The notes beneath the pieces were generated by a model that was not told the origin of the DNA, did no database searches, and saw only the letters and a program-made list of their open reading frames with translations. Of a stretch of 34,912 bases of DNA, positions 1-8,974 are shown piece by piece (within the stretch, counting starts at the first letter, position 1; every line of letters begins with the position of its first letter). The translations under genes were made by a program, and so were the position numbers. This stretch comes from Prasinococcaceae sp. CCMP 1430 (taxonomy: Eukaryota; Prasinodermophyta; Palmophyllophyceae; Prasinococcales; Prasinococcaceae): the NCBI GenBank assembly GCA_013416795.1, contig RQSC01001015.1, positions 1 through 34,912 of the forward strand, in the 5' to 3' direction.

Positions 1-268
1 AATGCCACCAGTTGCACCTCCGCCGCGCCCCGCGTCAACACCCCCTCCCTCCCCCGCGCCCCGCGCGCGCGCTCTGGTCCGCACTGCCAGCCGCGCGCGC
101 GCGCGCGGCGCTGCCGCGAAAAGACGCCCCGTCTGCCGTTTACTCCAATGCATTTTGACGTGAATATATACACTCTCCCGTGGGGTACATATCCAATGCG
201 AACTGACGTGCGCTCGGCTCGCGCCCAACGGCGGCAGCTGGCAGCTTCCGCGCGCCGCCGTTTTTCCA
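1..268. promoter_or_regulatory. Upstream region of the MATE gene
   Basis: The left edge holds GC-rich sequence with alternating GC runs near 62-112 and no recognisable gene. From 141 it becomes less GC-rich and promoter-like. It has a TATA-like ATATATA at 164-170, two copies of TCCAATGC-N4-TGACGTG at 144-162 and 192-210, and the 10-mer CTCCCGTGGG at 175-184 between them. TGACGTG is a typical bZIP core and CCAAT a typical NF-Y core. Use of these sites as promoter elements is inferred from position. Confidence 0.5.
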
Positions 269-2075
269 ATGCGTACCGAATTTGATCCGTGGGTGTGTGA
301 TTCGAAGGTGGGCTCTGGCGCGCGCGCGCGCGCGAAACGGCGCCACGGCGACGCACTCGATCCGCAAACCCTCTCGCCGGCGGCAGAGCGCGCGCGCGCG
401 CCGCAGGGCGGGCGCAGGCGTTGCCCCCCTGCGCCCTACCGCCCTCCCCCAGCCGCGGACGCCGGCGAGGGCGGCGGCGCGGGCGCGGCCGTGCGCGACC
501 TCAAGGGCCTGTTCGCGCTCGTCCTGCCGACGATGGCCACTTGGATTGCCGGGCCCATCCTCTCGATGGTCGACACGGCCGTGGTCGGCAAAATGGCGTC
601 GGCGTCGTCTGGGGGCGCGGAGTTGGCCTCGCTCGGCGCAGCGATCCTCGCGATCGACTATTCGTCCTTCGTGCTGACCGCTGCGCTGAGCACCGCGACG
701 GTGGTCCTCACGGCCCGCGCGGTCGCGCGCGGCCGCGATGGAAAGGAAGCGAGTCGCCGTGTCGCATCGACGGGTAGCTACGTGGCGCTCGCAGCGGCCG
801 TCGCGTTCGGCACGGTGCTCTTCGTCGGCGCGGAGCCCATCCTCAACCTCATAGTCCCCGAGCACAACCGCGCGCTGCTCGTTGGGCCGGCGGCCACGTA
901 CGTGCGCATACGCGCGCTGGCGGAGCCCTTCGCATTTTTGGAGACGGTGCTGCAGGCGTGGTTTCTCGGCCGCAAAGATGCCATCACCCCTCTGGTCGTC
1001 ACGCTGCTGGCTGCCGGCGTGAATCTGGTGCTCGACATCGTGCTCTGCGTGTGGCTCAAGCAGGGCCTCGCCGGCGCCGCGTGGGCGACGAGCGCGGCAC
1101 AGATGGCGGCGTGCTGCTACATTCTGTGGTTCTTCGTGCGTGTTGCAACGCGCGAGAGGCGCGAGGAGCGTGCCGCCGCCTCTCCGACCCTGACCGAGGC
1201 GGAAGGCGCCGAGGAGGGCGCCAATGAGACGGCATTGTTCGCACCGCCGAGCCGCGGCGACGTGGTGCACTTCTGTGGCGTGGGCGTGCCCACGGCGATG
1301 GTGGTCGTCACGAAGGTGTGCACGTACGGCGCACTGAGTGCTGCGGCCACGCGCCTCGGCACTGTGACCGGCGCCGCCCACACGGTGGCATCGAACATCT
1401 TCTTTCTGGCAGCGGTCTTTGGCGACAGCGTCAGTAGCGTCGCGCAGGCGGCAATGCCTGAGTATCTTGGCGTGCCACGCGCCGCTTTCAGGTGGGCAGG
1501 GCTGCTCCTGGTGGTGGGCGGCTTTGTGGGCATCTTCAACCTGTGTGCATCGTCAACCATGGCGACCATCGGTGCAGGGCTCTTCACCACATCGCCGGAA
1601 GTCGTGGCGGAGGTGCAGAGCGTCGTCCCTCTGATGGGTGCAGCAGTGCTCCTTCATGCGTTCTCGATGGCGACTGAAGGAGTTTTGTTCGCTGGCGCAC
1701 AGCTGCGCTACATGATCTGCTCATACGCACTGAATTGCTCCCTGGCGCTGGGTGCCCTAGCGGCGTACAGCGCCGCGAGCCCCGCGGGCCTCGCGCTGAC
1801 GTCGCTGTGGGCCGTCAAGGTACGTCATGCGCGCGCGCTCGTCCGCGCGTGCGTCCGCCCGCCCGAGCGGGTCTGAGCTCGTGTCTGACACAGCCGCCAT
1901 GCTTGCCTCACAGGTGCAGTTCCAGGTCGTGCGGATCGTGCTGAACGGCACCTGGCTCGTGGGGCCTTTGAGCATCCTCCGCACCACGACTGCGCTGAGC
2001 GACGGGGATGAGAAGGGCGAGAGCGAAGAGGAAGAGGCTGTCCTCCTCGATGTGTCCGAGCGAGCGATGCCGTGA
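269..2075 (+). CDS. MATE family multidrug/organic-cation efflux transporter, probably organellar
   Basis: A 570-residue product from two exons, 269-1819 and 1914-2075. The intron has GTACGT at its start and TCACAG at its end and is phase 0. The first 80 residues are Arg/Pro/Ala-rich and could be a targeting peptide. The transporter domain starts near residue 80 with a conserved MATE first helix ending SMVDTAVVGK. A duplicated 6+6 helix pattern follows, with LETVLQAWFLGRKDAITP and VNLVLDIVLCVWLKQGLAGA in the first half. These match the plant DTX/EDS5-like plastid branch of the MATE (DinF-like) family, which exchange cations for organic solutes. The short second exon completes the last helix and adds an acidic tail. 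Its 3' end faces threonine synthase across 48 bp. The ATG used lies inside a third TCCAATGCG copy (265-273), so the true start is not certain. Confidence 0.85.
1820..1913 (+). other. Intron of the MATE gene
   Basis: GTACGT at 1820 and TCACAG ending at 1913, 94 bp, phase 0. Joining it restores the usual C-terminal MATE helix, whereas reading through gives an Arg/Ala-rich tail and a stop at 1876. This is the only one of the placed introns that does not begin GTGCG. Confidence 0.8.
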
Positions 2076-2123
2076 GCAAAATTGTGAATTGTGTACAATG
2101 AGATATTCAGACCCGGTTACTCA

Positions 2124-3857
2124 TCAAAACGGCTGCGCTCGCGTGCCCTGCGACGACGTCTTTTTGGTTGCCACGAGAGCGAGTGCAGCGGCGAGCGCCG
2201 CGCCAGAAATCAGGGCGACGCGCGCGTTGGTGCCCTTCGTGCCCTCCACGTTCCCAACGCCCGCGCTCTCTCGCTCCAACGTTCGACCTGCCAGGCCTTT
2301 GACGACTCCGCGGAGCATGGCGTCCCAGTTATCACCTCTGCAAAAGCACACGGATGGATTTCGCAGCGTGCGCTTCACAGCGCCAGTCTTGGTAGGCAGC
2401 GTCTCGCCACGCACGGCGGAATGCAAGGAAGCAGCGGCACGCTCGTTTGGGGAGCCATACTCTCGCAGTCGCTCCGCCGCCTCCTCAGGCTTTATCTCGA
2501 GCGCCTGCGAAAGTGCCTCGACGAATTTCGACGGCGAGGCTGTGGCCGCAACCAACCGTGGCCCGCCTGCCGCGTCTCCTCTCGGCCTGTGCCTCGCTAC
2601 CACAGCCAGCCCGACAGCGGTGTGAGGGCAGACCAAGTAGGCACCAGGCTGCTCAGCGACGGCTTTCATGGCGCCCAAAGCGTCCGTGTCCGAGACCGAG
2701 CTCGCGTCCACGCCGAGCACGCCCTTAAGGCTACCAACGACCGCTGATGGAAGCCGCACACGCTCGGCCCTCTCCTGCGCCGCCGCCCAGTGCGCCACGG
2801 CGGCGCCATCACCGCCACTGGCGTACCAGAGGAGTCTCTCCAGATTGTATGGGGACGCGATGTCCATTGCCGGGGCGACAGTGGGGATCGTCTCAGCCCC
2901 TGGCGCCAGTTCGCCATCCCTTGCGAGCCGCACGAGGCACTGATTCGCATTGACGCACGCGTGCACGCGGACAGGCAGGCCCATGAGCCTGGCCACAACG
3001 GCGGCGACCATGTGCCCCCCTGCGCCTGTCGGCAAATAAAAGGTCGCCTCCTGGTCTGCCGCCGGACAGAGCTGCAAGTACGCCCAAAAGCAGTGCGCAG
3101 CCTGGACGAGCAGCCGCACGATATTGACGCTATTGAGCGACCCCAGGTCGAACTCTTGGCGGAAGGCCGCGTCGTCGAAGAGCAGCTTGATTGGCACGTC
3201 CAGCTCGTCGGACGTGCCTTCGACGGCCACGAGCGTCACGTTGTGTGCGTCCTCTCTCCCGCTCGCGCTGAGCATCTGCGCCTCCTGCACGGTACTGACA
3301 CGTCCGAGGGGGTACAACACCGCCAGATCAATGCTGGAGAGGCCTGCGACGGCCTCCATTGCCGCCGACCCCGTGTCGCCGCTGGTTCCGACGAGCACCG
3401 TCAGCCGCTTGCGCCGTGCCCGGAGGATGGCGTCCATGAGTCGCCCGAGCACCTGCAGCCCGAGGTCCTTAAAAGCGGCGGTGGGCCCATGGAACAACTC
3501 TACGACGGACACCTTTCCCGGGACGCGCGGGGTAGCGCCATCCCCTGGGAGCGAAGGCGCGTTCACCTCGCGCATGCGCACGGCGCCTGGCGGGAAGTCC
3601 CCGCGGACGAGCGCGGCATCGACGGCCTCGTGCAGCTCACCGCGGGACACGCCGCCCTCTCCGCACGCGTAGATCGCGAGCAGCTCTTCGACGAGCGCCG
3701 GATAGCTCAGCGGCGCCCACGCCCGCAGGGCCGCGGCGTCGAGCTCGGGCACGCGCTCGGGCAGCAGCATGCCGCCGTCCGCCGCGTAGCCGGCGAGCAC
3801 CGCGTCGCAGAAGCCGACCCCGCCGCCAGCGCCCGCGCGCGTGCTCACGAACCGCAT
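2124..3857 (-). CDS. Threonine synthase (PLP-dependent, fungal/proteobacterial type)
   Basis: Converts O-phosphohomoserine to threonine. The 577-residue product starts at the ATG at 3857, giving MRFVSTRAG, the usual N-terminus of this enzyme class. The open frame extends to 3941, but the extra residues are Cys-Val repeats read from an AC microsatellite, so that start was rejected. The PLP lysine is K130 in FHGPTAAFKDLGLQ, and the phosphate-binding GTSGDTGSAA follows. The N-terminal domain (GYAADGGMLLPE) is that of yeast Thr4 and bacterial ThrC, not of the SAM-activated plant enzyme. The oddity is the C-terminus: after the expected end there is an Ala/Leu-rich stretch at about residues 545-565 (2163-2225) followed by KK, which could be a tail anchor. 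No intron is needed. Divergent from MetRS and convergent with the MATE gene. Confidence 0.9.
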   Translation of the reverse strand: MRFVSTRAGAGGGVGFCDAVLAGYAADGGMLLPERVPELDAAALRAWAPLSYPALVEELLAIYACGEGGVSRGELHEAVDAALVRGDFPPGAVRMREVNAPSLPGDGATPRVPGKVSVVELFHGPTAAFKDLGLQVLGRLMDAILRARRKRLTVLVGTSGDTGSAAMEAVAGLSSIDLAVLYPLGRVSTVQEAQMLSASGREDAHNVTLVAVEGTSDELDVPIKLLFDDAAFRQEFDLGSLNSVNIVRLLVQAAHCFWAYLQLCPAADQEATFYLPTGAGGHMVAAVVARLMGLPVRVHACVNANQCLVRLARDGELAPGAETIPTVAPAMDIASPYNLERLLWYASGGDGAAVAHWAAAQERAERVRLPSAVVGSLKGVLGVDASSVSDTDALGAMKAVAEQPGAYLVCPHTAVGLAVVARHRPRGDAAGGPRLVAATASPSKFVEALSQALEIKPEEAAERLREYGSPNERAAASLHSAVRGETLPTKTGAVKRTLRNPSVCFCRGDNWDAMLRGVVKGLAGRTLERESAGVGNVEGTKGTNARVALISGAALAAALALVATKKTSSQGTRAQPF

Positions 3858-4406
3858 CGCCGCGCGCCGCGCGCCGGAGCGGCGCCACCAACTCTGCCGC
3901 CAGCGCGCTCGCCCACCCACGACACACACACACACACACACACACAGCTGGCCGTCACCCCTGCCTCTGGCACCGCCCGCGCGTCAGATTCCCCCGCTGT
4001 GCGGTGCGGCCCGGCGCGCCTGCGGCCCGCCCGACAGTTACGCACACCGCGCCCGCGCAGTGCCATCCTTGAACCCCAACACAATCAAATGTCAATCCAT
4101 ATCAAACTAGAACCCTGATTGGATACCTGAAACAAATCTGCCTCCTTCCAGGACGCACCCAACTGGGCCTGCGCGACGGGGCCTCTCTCGGAACGTTTGG
4201 GTTTTGTTTAGGGTAGTCTTGGTCATAAGGGTTCATAATCCGCCTCCAATTTCACGTCAAAATCCATTGGATTCGCCCACACCGCACCTTCCGCGCCGCT
4301 GCTCCTTTTTTGACCTTCTTTTTCCGGCCAGTTCGCAGCGCCTCAAAGCCCTGGGGCGCGGTGACGTGGAGCCCTTTGGTGGCCGGGTGTTCGCCCGGTC
4401 TTTCCC
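3858..4406. promoter_or_regulatory. Divergent intergenic region between threonine synthase and MetRS
   Basis: Contains the AC microsatellite, then a lower-GC stretch at about 4075-4270 with ATTGGA words (CCAAT on the minus strand) near 4117 and 4267 and a TTTAGGG word near 4208. No ORF with a recognisable product. Bidirectional promoter activity is inferred from the head-to-head arrangement. No ATG in this region is in frame with MetRS. Confidence 0.5.
3922..3946. repeat. (AC)n dinucleotide microsatellite
   Basis: Twenty-five bases of perfect AC repeat, 65 bp upstream of the chosen threonine synthase start and probably in its 5' UTR. It creates a false CVCVCV N-terminus in the open frame. 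Confidence 0.95.
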
Positions 4407-6413
4407 GTGCTTGTTCGGGTTGGGAAGCCGGGACTCCGGATCTCCTCCGGAGCTCTCTTCGGGGTCGTCGTTCGGCACTCGCGGCGTTTGCTCGGGTTGG
4501 GGACGTTGGTCTGCTGGGCGGCGTCGGGGCTGCGGCGGCACGTCCTCGAAGAACGCGCGCCACATGAGCTCGGGCATGGTGGCGTAGCGGAGGCGGCGGA
4601 GGGGGCGGCGGCGGGCGGCGGCGCGGCGGGCGAGCCGTTCACCATCACGACGCCGCTGTACTACGTCAACGCGGCGCCGCACATGGGCAGCGCGTACCCG
4701 ACCATGGCCGCGGACGCCGCCGCGCGCTTCCAGCGAATGCGCGGGCGCGACGTGCGCTTCGTCACCGGCGTCGACGAACACGGAGAGAAGGTGCGCGACG
4801 CGCCGGCCAGGTGCGGCCGTCGCGGCCGGCGCTGGGGAAAGCGTTGTGATGCGCGCCGCCCATCGCCGCAGTCTTGTGTTGCCTGCCGGGCCGGCCCGCT
4901 CCCGCTCTGCTGCCGCTGCGGCGCCGCGCACACGCCTCTGACCCCTCATCCTGCTCCCCCCCCTCCATCCTGCTCGCCCGCCCCATATTCGCCGCTCCTG
5001 CAGATCGCGCGCGCCGCGGCTGCGGCCGGCGTCTCGCCGCAGGAGCACTGCGACGCCATCGCGCAGAAGTACGTCGAGCTGTGGGACGCGCTCGACATCC
5101 GCTACGACGCCTTCGTGCGGACGACGGCAGAGCAGCACGAGCGCGTGGTAAGCGAGTTCCTCGAGCGCGTGTGGGCCAACGGTGACATCTACAAGTCCGC
5201 GTACGAGGGCAAGTACTGCGTGGACTGCGAGGAGTACAAGGACGAGAAGCAGATGACCGAGGAGGGCGACTGCCTGATTCACCGCCGTCCGTGCGAGGAT
5301 CGGCGCGAGGAGAACTATTTCTTCCGCCTTAGCGCGTACCAATCGCAGCTGGAGGCGCTGCTGGAGGACGAGACCTTCTGCAACCCCGCCAGCCGCCGCA
5401 ACGAGGTCGCCACGCTGCTGCGCGAGGGCGCCCGCGACTTCTCCATCAGCCGCTCTGCGGTCGAGTGGGGCATCCCGCTGGAGCGCGACCCCGAGCAGAC
5501 CGTGTACGTGTGGTTCGACGCGCTACTGGGCTACGTGAGCGCACTCCTGGGCGACAGGCCGCTCAGCGAAGCCGAGGCCGCCGGCTGGCCAGCGGACTAC
5601 CACATCGTCGGCAAGGACATTCTCCGCTTCCACGCGGTGTACTGGCCCGCCATGCTCATGAGCGCGGGGCTGCCCGTGCCCAAGGGCGTGTATGGCCACG
5701 GCTTCCTCACCAAGGACGGCCTCAAGATGGGGAAGTCGATGGGAAACACGCTGGAGCCCATGGAGCTCGTGGACAAGTACGGCGCCGACGCGGTGAGGTA
5801 CTATTTCTGCAAGGCGTGCGCCTTCGGCAAGGACGGCGACTTCTCTGAGGCGCAGTTCCTGTCCGCGGTGAACACCGACCTGGCCAATGACCTGGGCAAC
5901 CTGCTCAACCGCTCCAAGGGCCTGCTGAAGAAACGCTGTGGCAACACGCTGCCGCGCGATGCGGCGGAGCTGCGCGCGGAGGGCCACGCGCAGGCGGCGG
6001 CTGTGGACGCCGCCGTCGAGGCCGCCGCGGCTGCCTACGACCGCCTCGACTTCACCGCGGCGGGCGAGGCAGCCATGGAGGTCGTGCGCGAGGGCAACCG
6101 CCTCTTCGATGCGGCCGCGCCCTGGGCGACCCTCAAGTCCGAAGACGAGGCGGAGGTTGCGGCGGGAGCGGAGGCGCTGCTCGTGGCCATGGAGACGGTG
6201 CGCGCGGCGGCTGTCATGCTGGCACCCATCGTGCCCACGGTGGCCAAGAGCGTCTACCAACAGCTGGGCTACACAGACGAGGAGTGGGAGGCCGTCACGT
6301 GGGAGGACGCGCGCTGGGGTGGCATCGTCGCCAGCCGCGACATTCCCAAGGCCAAAGCCGTCTTTCAGCGCATGGAGGCCGTCGAGGCCGAGGTGGCTGG
6401 CGCGGCGGCGTGA
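4407..6413 (+). CDS. Methionyl-tRNA synthetase, bacterial/organellar type
   Basis: Charges tRNA-Met. Exons 4407-4790 and 5004-6413 give 597 residues. The Rossmann fold starts at TITTPLYYVNAAPHMGSAY, with HMGS in place of HIGH. GVDEHGEK ends exon 1 and IARAAAA opens exon 2. The connective peptide has YCVDC, a partial zinc knuckle. DYHIVGKDILRFHAVYWPA and the KMSKS equivalent KMGKS (around 5730) are clear, followed by an anticodon-binding domain. The 213 bp intron (GTGCGC to CTGCAG) has no in-frame stop and a length divisible by three, so its retention would add 71 residues to the catalytic core. The frame opens with GTG at 4407 and has no ATG before the HIGH-like motif, so the true N-terminus, likely a transit peptide, is unresolved. 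Ends 206 bp from the convergent zinc-finger gene. Confidence 0.88.
   Translation: MLVRVGKPGLRISSGALFGVVVRHSRRLLGLGTLVCWAASGLRRHVLEERAPHELGHGGVAEAAEGAAAGGGAAGEPFTITTPLYYVNAAPHMGSAYPTMAADAAARFQRMRGRDVRFVTGVDEHGEKVRDAPARCGRRGRRWGKRCDARRPSPQSCVACRAGPLPLCCRCGAAHTPLTPHPAPPPPSCSPAPYSPLLQIARAAAAAGVSPQEHCDAIAQKYVELWDALDIRYDAFVRTTAEQHERVVSEFLERVWANGDIYKSAYEGKYCVDCEEYKDEKQMTEEGDCLIHRRPCEDRREENYFFRLSAYQSQLEALLEDETFCNPASRRNEVATLLREGARDFSISRSAVEWGIPLERDPEQTVYVWFDALLGYVSALLGDRPLSEAEAAGWPADYHIVGKDILRFHAVYWPAMLMSAGLPVPKGVYGHGFLTKDGLKMGKSMGNTLEPMELVDKYGADAVRYYFCKACAFGKDGDFSEAQFLSAVNTDLANDLGNLLNRSKGLLKKRCGNTLPRDAAELRAEGHAQAAAVDAAVEAAAAAYDRLDFTAAGEAAMEVVREGNRLFDAAAPWATLKSEDEAEVAAGAEALLVAMETVRAAAVMLAPIVPTVAKSVYQQLGYTDEEWEAVTWEDARWGGIVASRDIPKAKAVFQRMEAVEAEVAGAAA
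4791..5003 (+). other. In-frame 213 bp intron of MetRS
   Basis: GTGCGC donor directly after GAGAAG, CTGCAG acceptor preceded by a CT-rich tract. Phase 0, 71 codons, no stop. Removal joins GVDEHGEK to IARAAAAAG, matching the contiguous family sequence. Confidence 0.85.
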
Positions 6414-6619
6414 GCTGTGCTGGCGCTTGACAACCACCCGTGTAACAAATGGATATTGTACTCGCCACTCCGGCTCGGTGAGGTCAATGCCTAGTCGGGG
6501 ACGCGTCCGACTCGGAACGAGCATCGCTGTCGCACGCACGCGCGCGCGCGCGCACCGCTCCTGCATGTAGGACAAAAAAGTCGCGCAACGCTTTAATCAT
6601 CCGAGGCGAAGCCCAGGCG
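6414..6619. other. Convergent intergenic region with CG microsatellite
   Basis: The 3' flank shared by MetRS and the ZZ-like gene. Contains a CGCACG/CGCG dinucleotide run near 6534-6554 and an A-rich word near 6572-6577. No gene seen. Confidence 0.5.
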
Positions 6620-7864
6620 CTACTGCTGCGGGCATTGCGGCTCGCCTTCCTCATACTGGGGCTCGCCCACGGCAGGGATGGAGGTATCCGCAGTCAAGGC
6701 GCCCGCGTCGCCGAGCACGCCCAGGTCGGCGGGCGACGGCAGCGGCGGCAGCTCGCTGGGTATTGTCAGCTGCTGCTGACGGAGCTGGTTTTGCCTCTGC
6801 TGCGGCTGCGGCTGCGGCTGCGGGGCGGCGGCCGAGGCCAGAGTCGCTGCTGCGGCAGCAGCGGGGAACCTCGCCTCCCAGTCCGGGTTTCCGAGCACGC
6901 CGGCGCCCCCACCCGTGCCGGCTCCGACCCCAGCGCCGCTGGCGCTGCCGGTCGCCGACACGGGCGCAAATGCCGAGCCCGTCCCGATGGCCTGCACGGG
7001 CTGCTGCGCGGGCTGCGCCACTGTCGTCACGCCTTCCCCCGCACCGCACTTGCACCTCTCGTTGGGGACGTACGGCGGCACCATGCCGCTGCCGTCGTGT
7101 GGCGCGCGCACGAAGAAGTACTCGAAGCAGATGTCACACCTATCACCGATGGTCCGCTTGAAGTGCTCGGGCCCGTGCGCGTGCCACGTCTTGCGCTTGC
7201 GACGCGAGCCCTTCGAGTTGGCCTGCAGCAGGTTGAAGCACGCCGGGCACAGGTCGTGGCAGGGGCCGTCGTCCGTGCGCTCGCACACCTGGCACGTGTA
7301 AAAATCCGCCAGCAGCGACACGCAACATCGGTCGCAGTGCCTGAGGTCGAACTCCTCGGGCTCTCGGTCGACAGTGTCGGCCTCGCCGACGCACACGCCC
7401 ATCACGCGCCGACCCTCCTCCCGGTCGGGGTTGTCGTTCAGCAGGTCGCACGACCACGTCGCCTCGAACGTGGTTGCCTCATCGAATCTCACCCGCACGC
7501 CCACCAGCTTGGCGCGCCGCGCCGCCGCCGCATCGGGCATGGAGAGCGCCCGCTTTCGTCGCTTTGGCGCGTGTGCGTCGCCGCCAACGCCCTCGAGCGC
7601 ATCGACGCCTCGCTCCCCCGCCGCCGGTGCGACGTCACCCTCGCTCAGGCGGCGCTTGCGGCCCTGCACGCCGCCTTCGAAGTCGTCGCCGTCGGCCGTC
7701 GCAGCGCCGCGGAGGGCGCGCGCAGAGCGCGGCTGTTGGCGGATCCGCGGATCCGGATGTGCGGGGCGGGACGGTCGTCGTCCTCTTCCCGACGAAACCC
7801 CTCTCTCAAGTCCCGCGCAGCGCCGCCCTGCACCTCGCGCAGCAACCTGCACATCAAATCCCAT
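6620..7864 (-). CDS. ZZ-like zinc finger protein with Gln/Pro-rich tail
   Basis: A 414-residue protein from the ATG at 7864. The open frame begins three codons earlier with GTG. Residues 1-110 are basic and disordered with KRRKR, a likely nuclear localisation signal. Residues about 177-248 carry paired cysteines (HCDRCC, YTCQVC, HDLCPAC, then HAHGPEH and DRCDIC), a spacing like a ZZ-type or related cross-brace zinc finger. The second half is Gly/Ala/Gln/Pro-rich and low complexity, with QPQPQPQ. I do not recognise an orthologue. Nuclear, protein-binding or ubiquitin-related roles are known for ZZ domains, but none can be assigned here. No intron is evident. Divergent from isovaleryl-CoA dehydrogenase. 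Confidence 0.75.
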   Translation of the reverse strand: MGFDVQVAARGAGRRCAGLERGVSSGRGRRPSRPAHPDPRIRQQPRSARALRGAATADGDDFEGGVQGRKRRLSEGDVAPAAGERGVDALEGVGGDAHAPKRRKRALSMPDAAAARRAKLVGVRVRFDEATTFEATWSCDLLNDNPDREEGRRVMGVCVGEADTVDREPEEFDLRHCDRCCVSLLADFYTCQVCERTDDGPCHDLCPACFNLLQANSKGSRRKRKTWHAHGPEHFKRTIGDRCDICFEYFFVRAPHDGSGMVPPYVPNERCKCGAGEGVTTVAQPAQQPVQAIGTGSAFAPVSATGSASGAGVGAGTGGGAGVLGNPDWEARFPAAAAAATLASAAAPQPQPQPQQRQNQLRQQQLTIPSELPPLPSPADLGVLGDAGALTADTSIPAVGEPQYEEGEPQCPQQ

Positions 7865-8211
7865 TCGCCCCACACGCCCCGCCGCGCCCAGCTTTGCGCG
7901 GGCGGCGCGAATCTGCGTATCGATATCTCCCCCGGCCGGCTGGCACCGCTGGTGCCTGGTTGAATCGGGGTTTGCGGCCTGTCAAGCAGCATTTTAGATC
8001 AAAGTTCTCAGTGTTTCACCGTAAAAGTGACTTTTTTACAGTAAACCGTAAAACTCAGTGCTGGTGCCCGGTTGGTTGGAGCAGGCTAGCCCGGCCTAAA
8101 ACCATCGATGGTACACGAAGGTTTTCGAGGCTTTTGAACGCGACTTTTGAGACCCTCCCGTGGGTCTTTTTGATGTCACAATAAGTAGTACCATTGCATA
8201 GTACTATTCTA
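7865..8211. promoter_or_regulatory. Divergent region between the ZZ-like gene and IVD
   Basis: Lower GC from about 7985. Holds the perfect 12 bp palindrome ACCATCGATGGT at 8101-8112, repeated CCGTAAAA words near 8020 and 8045 flanked by CTCAGTG, and CTCCCGTGGG at 8155-8164, which sits in a short hairpin GACCC/GGGTC. The IVD start follows 47 bp after that motif. No gene in it. Confidence 0.5.
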
Positions 8212-8920
8212 ATGTACCGCCGGCGTTCCGCGGCGCGCTCCTCCCTTTGTTCGCGCCGCCGGCCGGCGCTCGCGCGCTTTTTCGCCCCATCGCTTCCTGG
8301 GCCGAGGCGCGGGCGAGCGCGCGCCGCGGCGCCGGAAGGGAGCCGACCGCGGGTCGTCGCCCTGGCTCTGGCCCCGCGTTCGCCATTCTGTCGTTTCGGA
8401 TCGAGTCCTGGGTCAAAAACGGGGAAGCGCGCCGCGGCGCGAGAGGAAGCGGTCGTCGAGTCGGTTCGTTTCTGGGTGTTGGGCGGGGCGGGCGCCGCGC
8501 CACGTCAGCGGCCCTCGGATTCGGCGCGCTCGGTCGAGAACTCGAACGGCGTTCGGTCGGTGCGCTGCAACGGAGGCGCTTTGGCGCCACAGCGCGCGCG
8601 CGGCGCGGGGCAGGCGGAGGGAGCGGGCGATGACGGCACGGCGAGCGCCGCCCACGCGCAGGAGAGGGCGTCGCTCGCGGCGGACGCCCCGCGGCTGGGG
8701 CCGCCGCCGCTCGGCGAGGCGGTCGACGAGTTTCGCGAGGCCGTCAGGGGCTTCGCAGCCGAGCGCGTGGCGCCGTACGCCGCACAGATTGACCGTGACA
8801 ACAATTTCCCGTCGGAGGTGAACCTGTGGACGGAGATGGGCGAGATGGGGCTGCACGGAAGTGCGTCCACGCGCGCGCTGGCGCGCGCGCTGCAGCGCGC
8901 AGCGTTCGATGGCGCGCGAG

Positions 8921-8974
<54 letters not shown>

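Noticed and set aside
140..1381. Long minus-strand ORF opposite the MATE gene
   Set aside because: His/Arg-rich shadow of a GC-rich coding strand, no domain.
3858..3941. N-terminal extension of threonine synthase
   Set aside because: It reads the AC microsatellite as CVCVCV. The ATG at 3857 gives the family-typical start.
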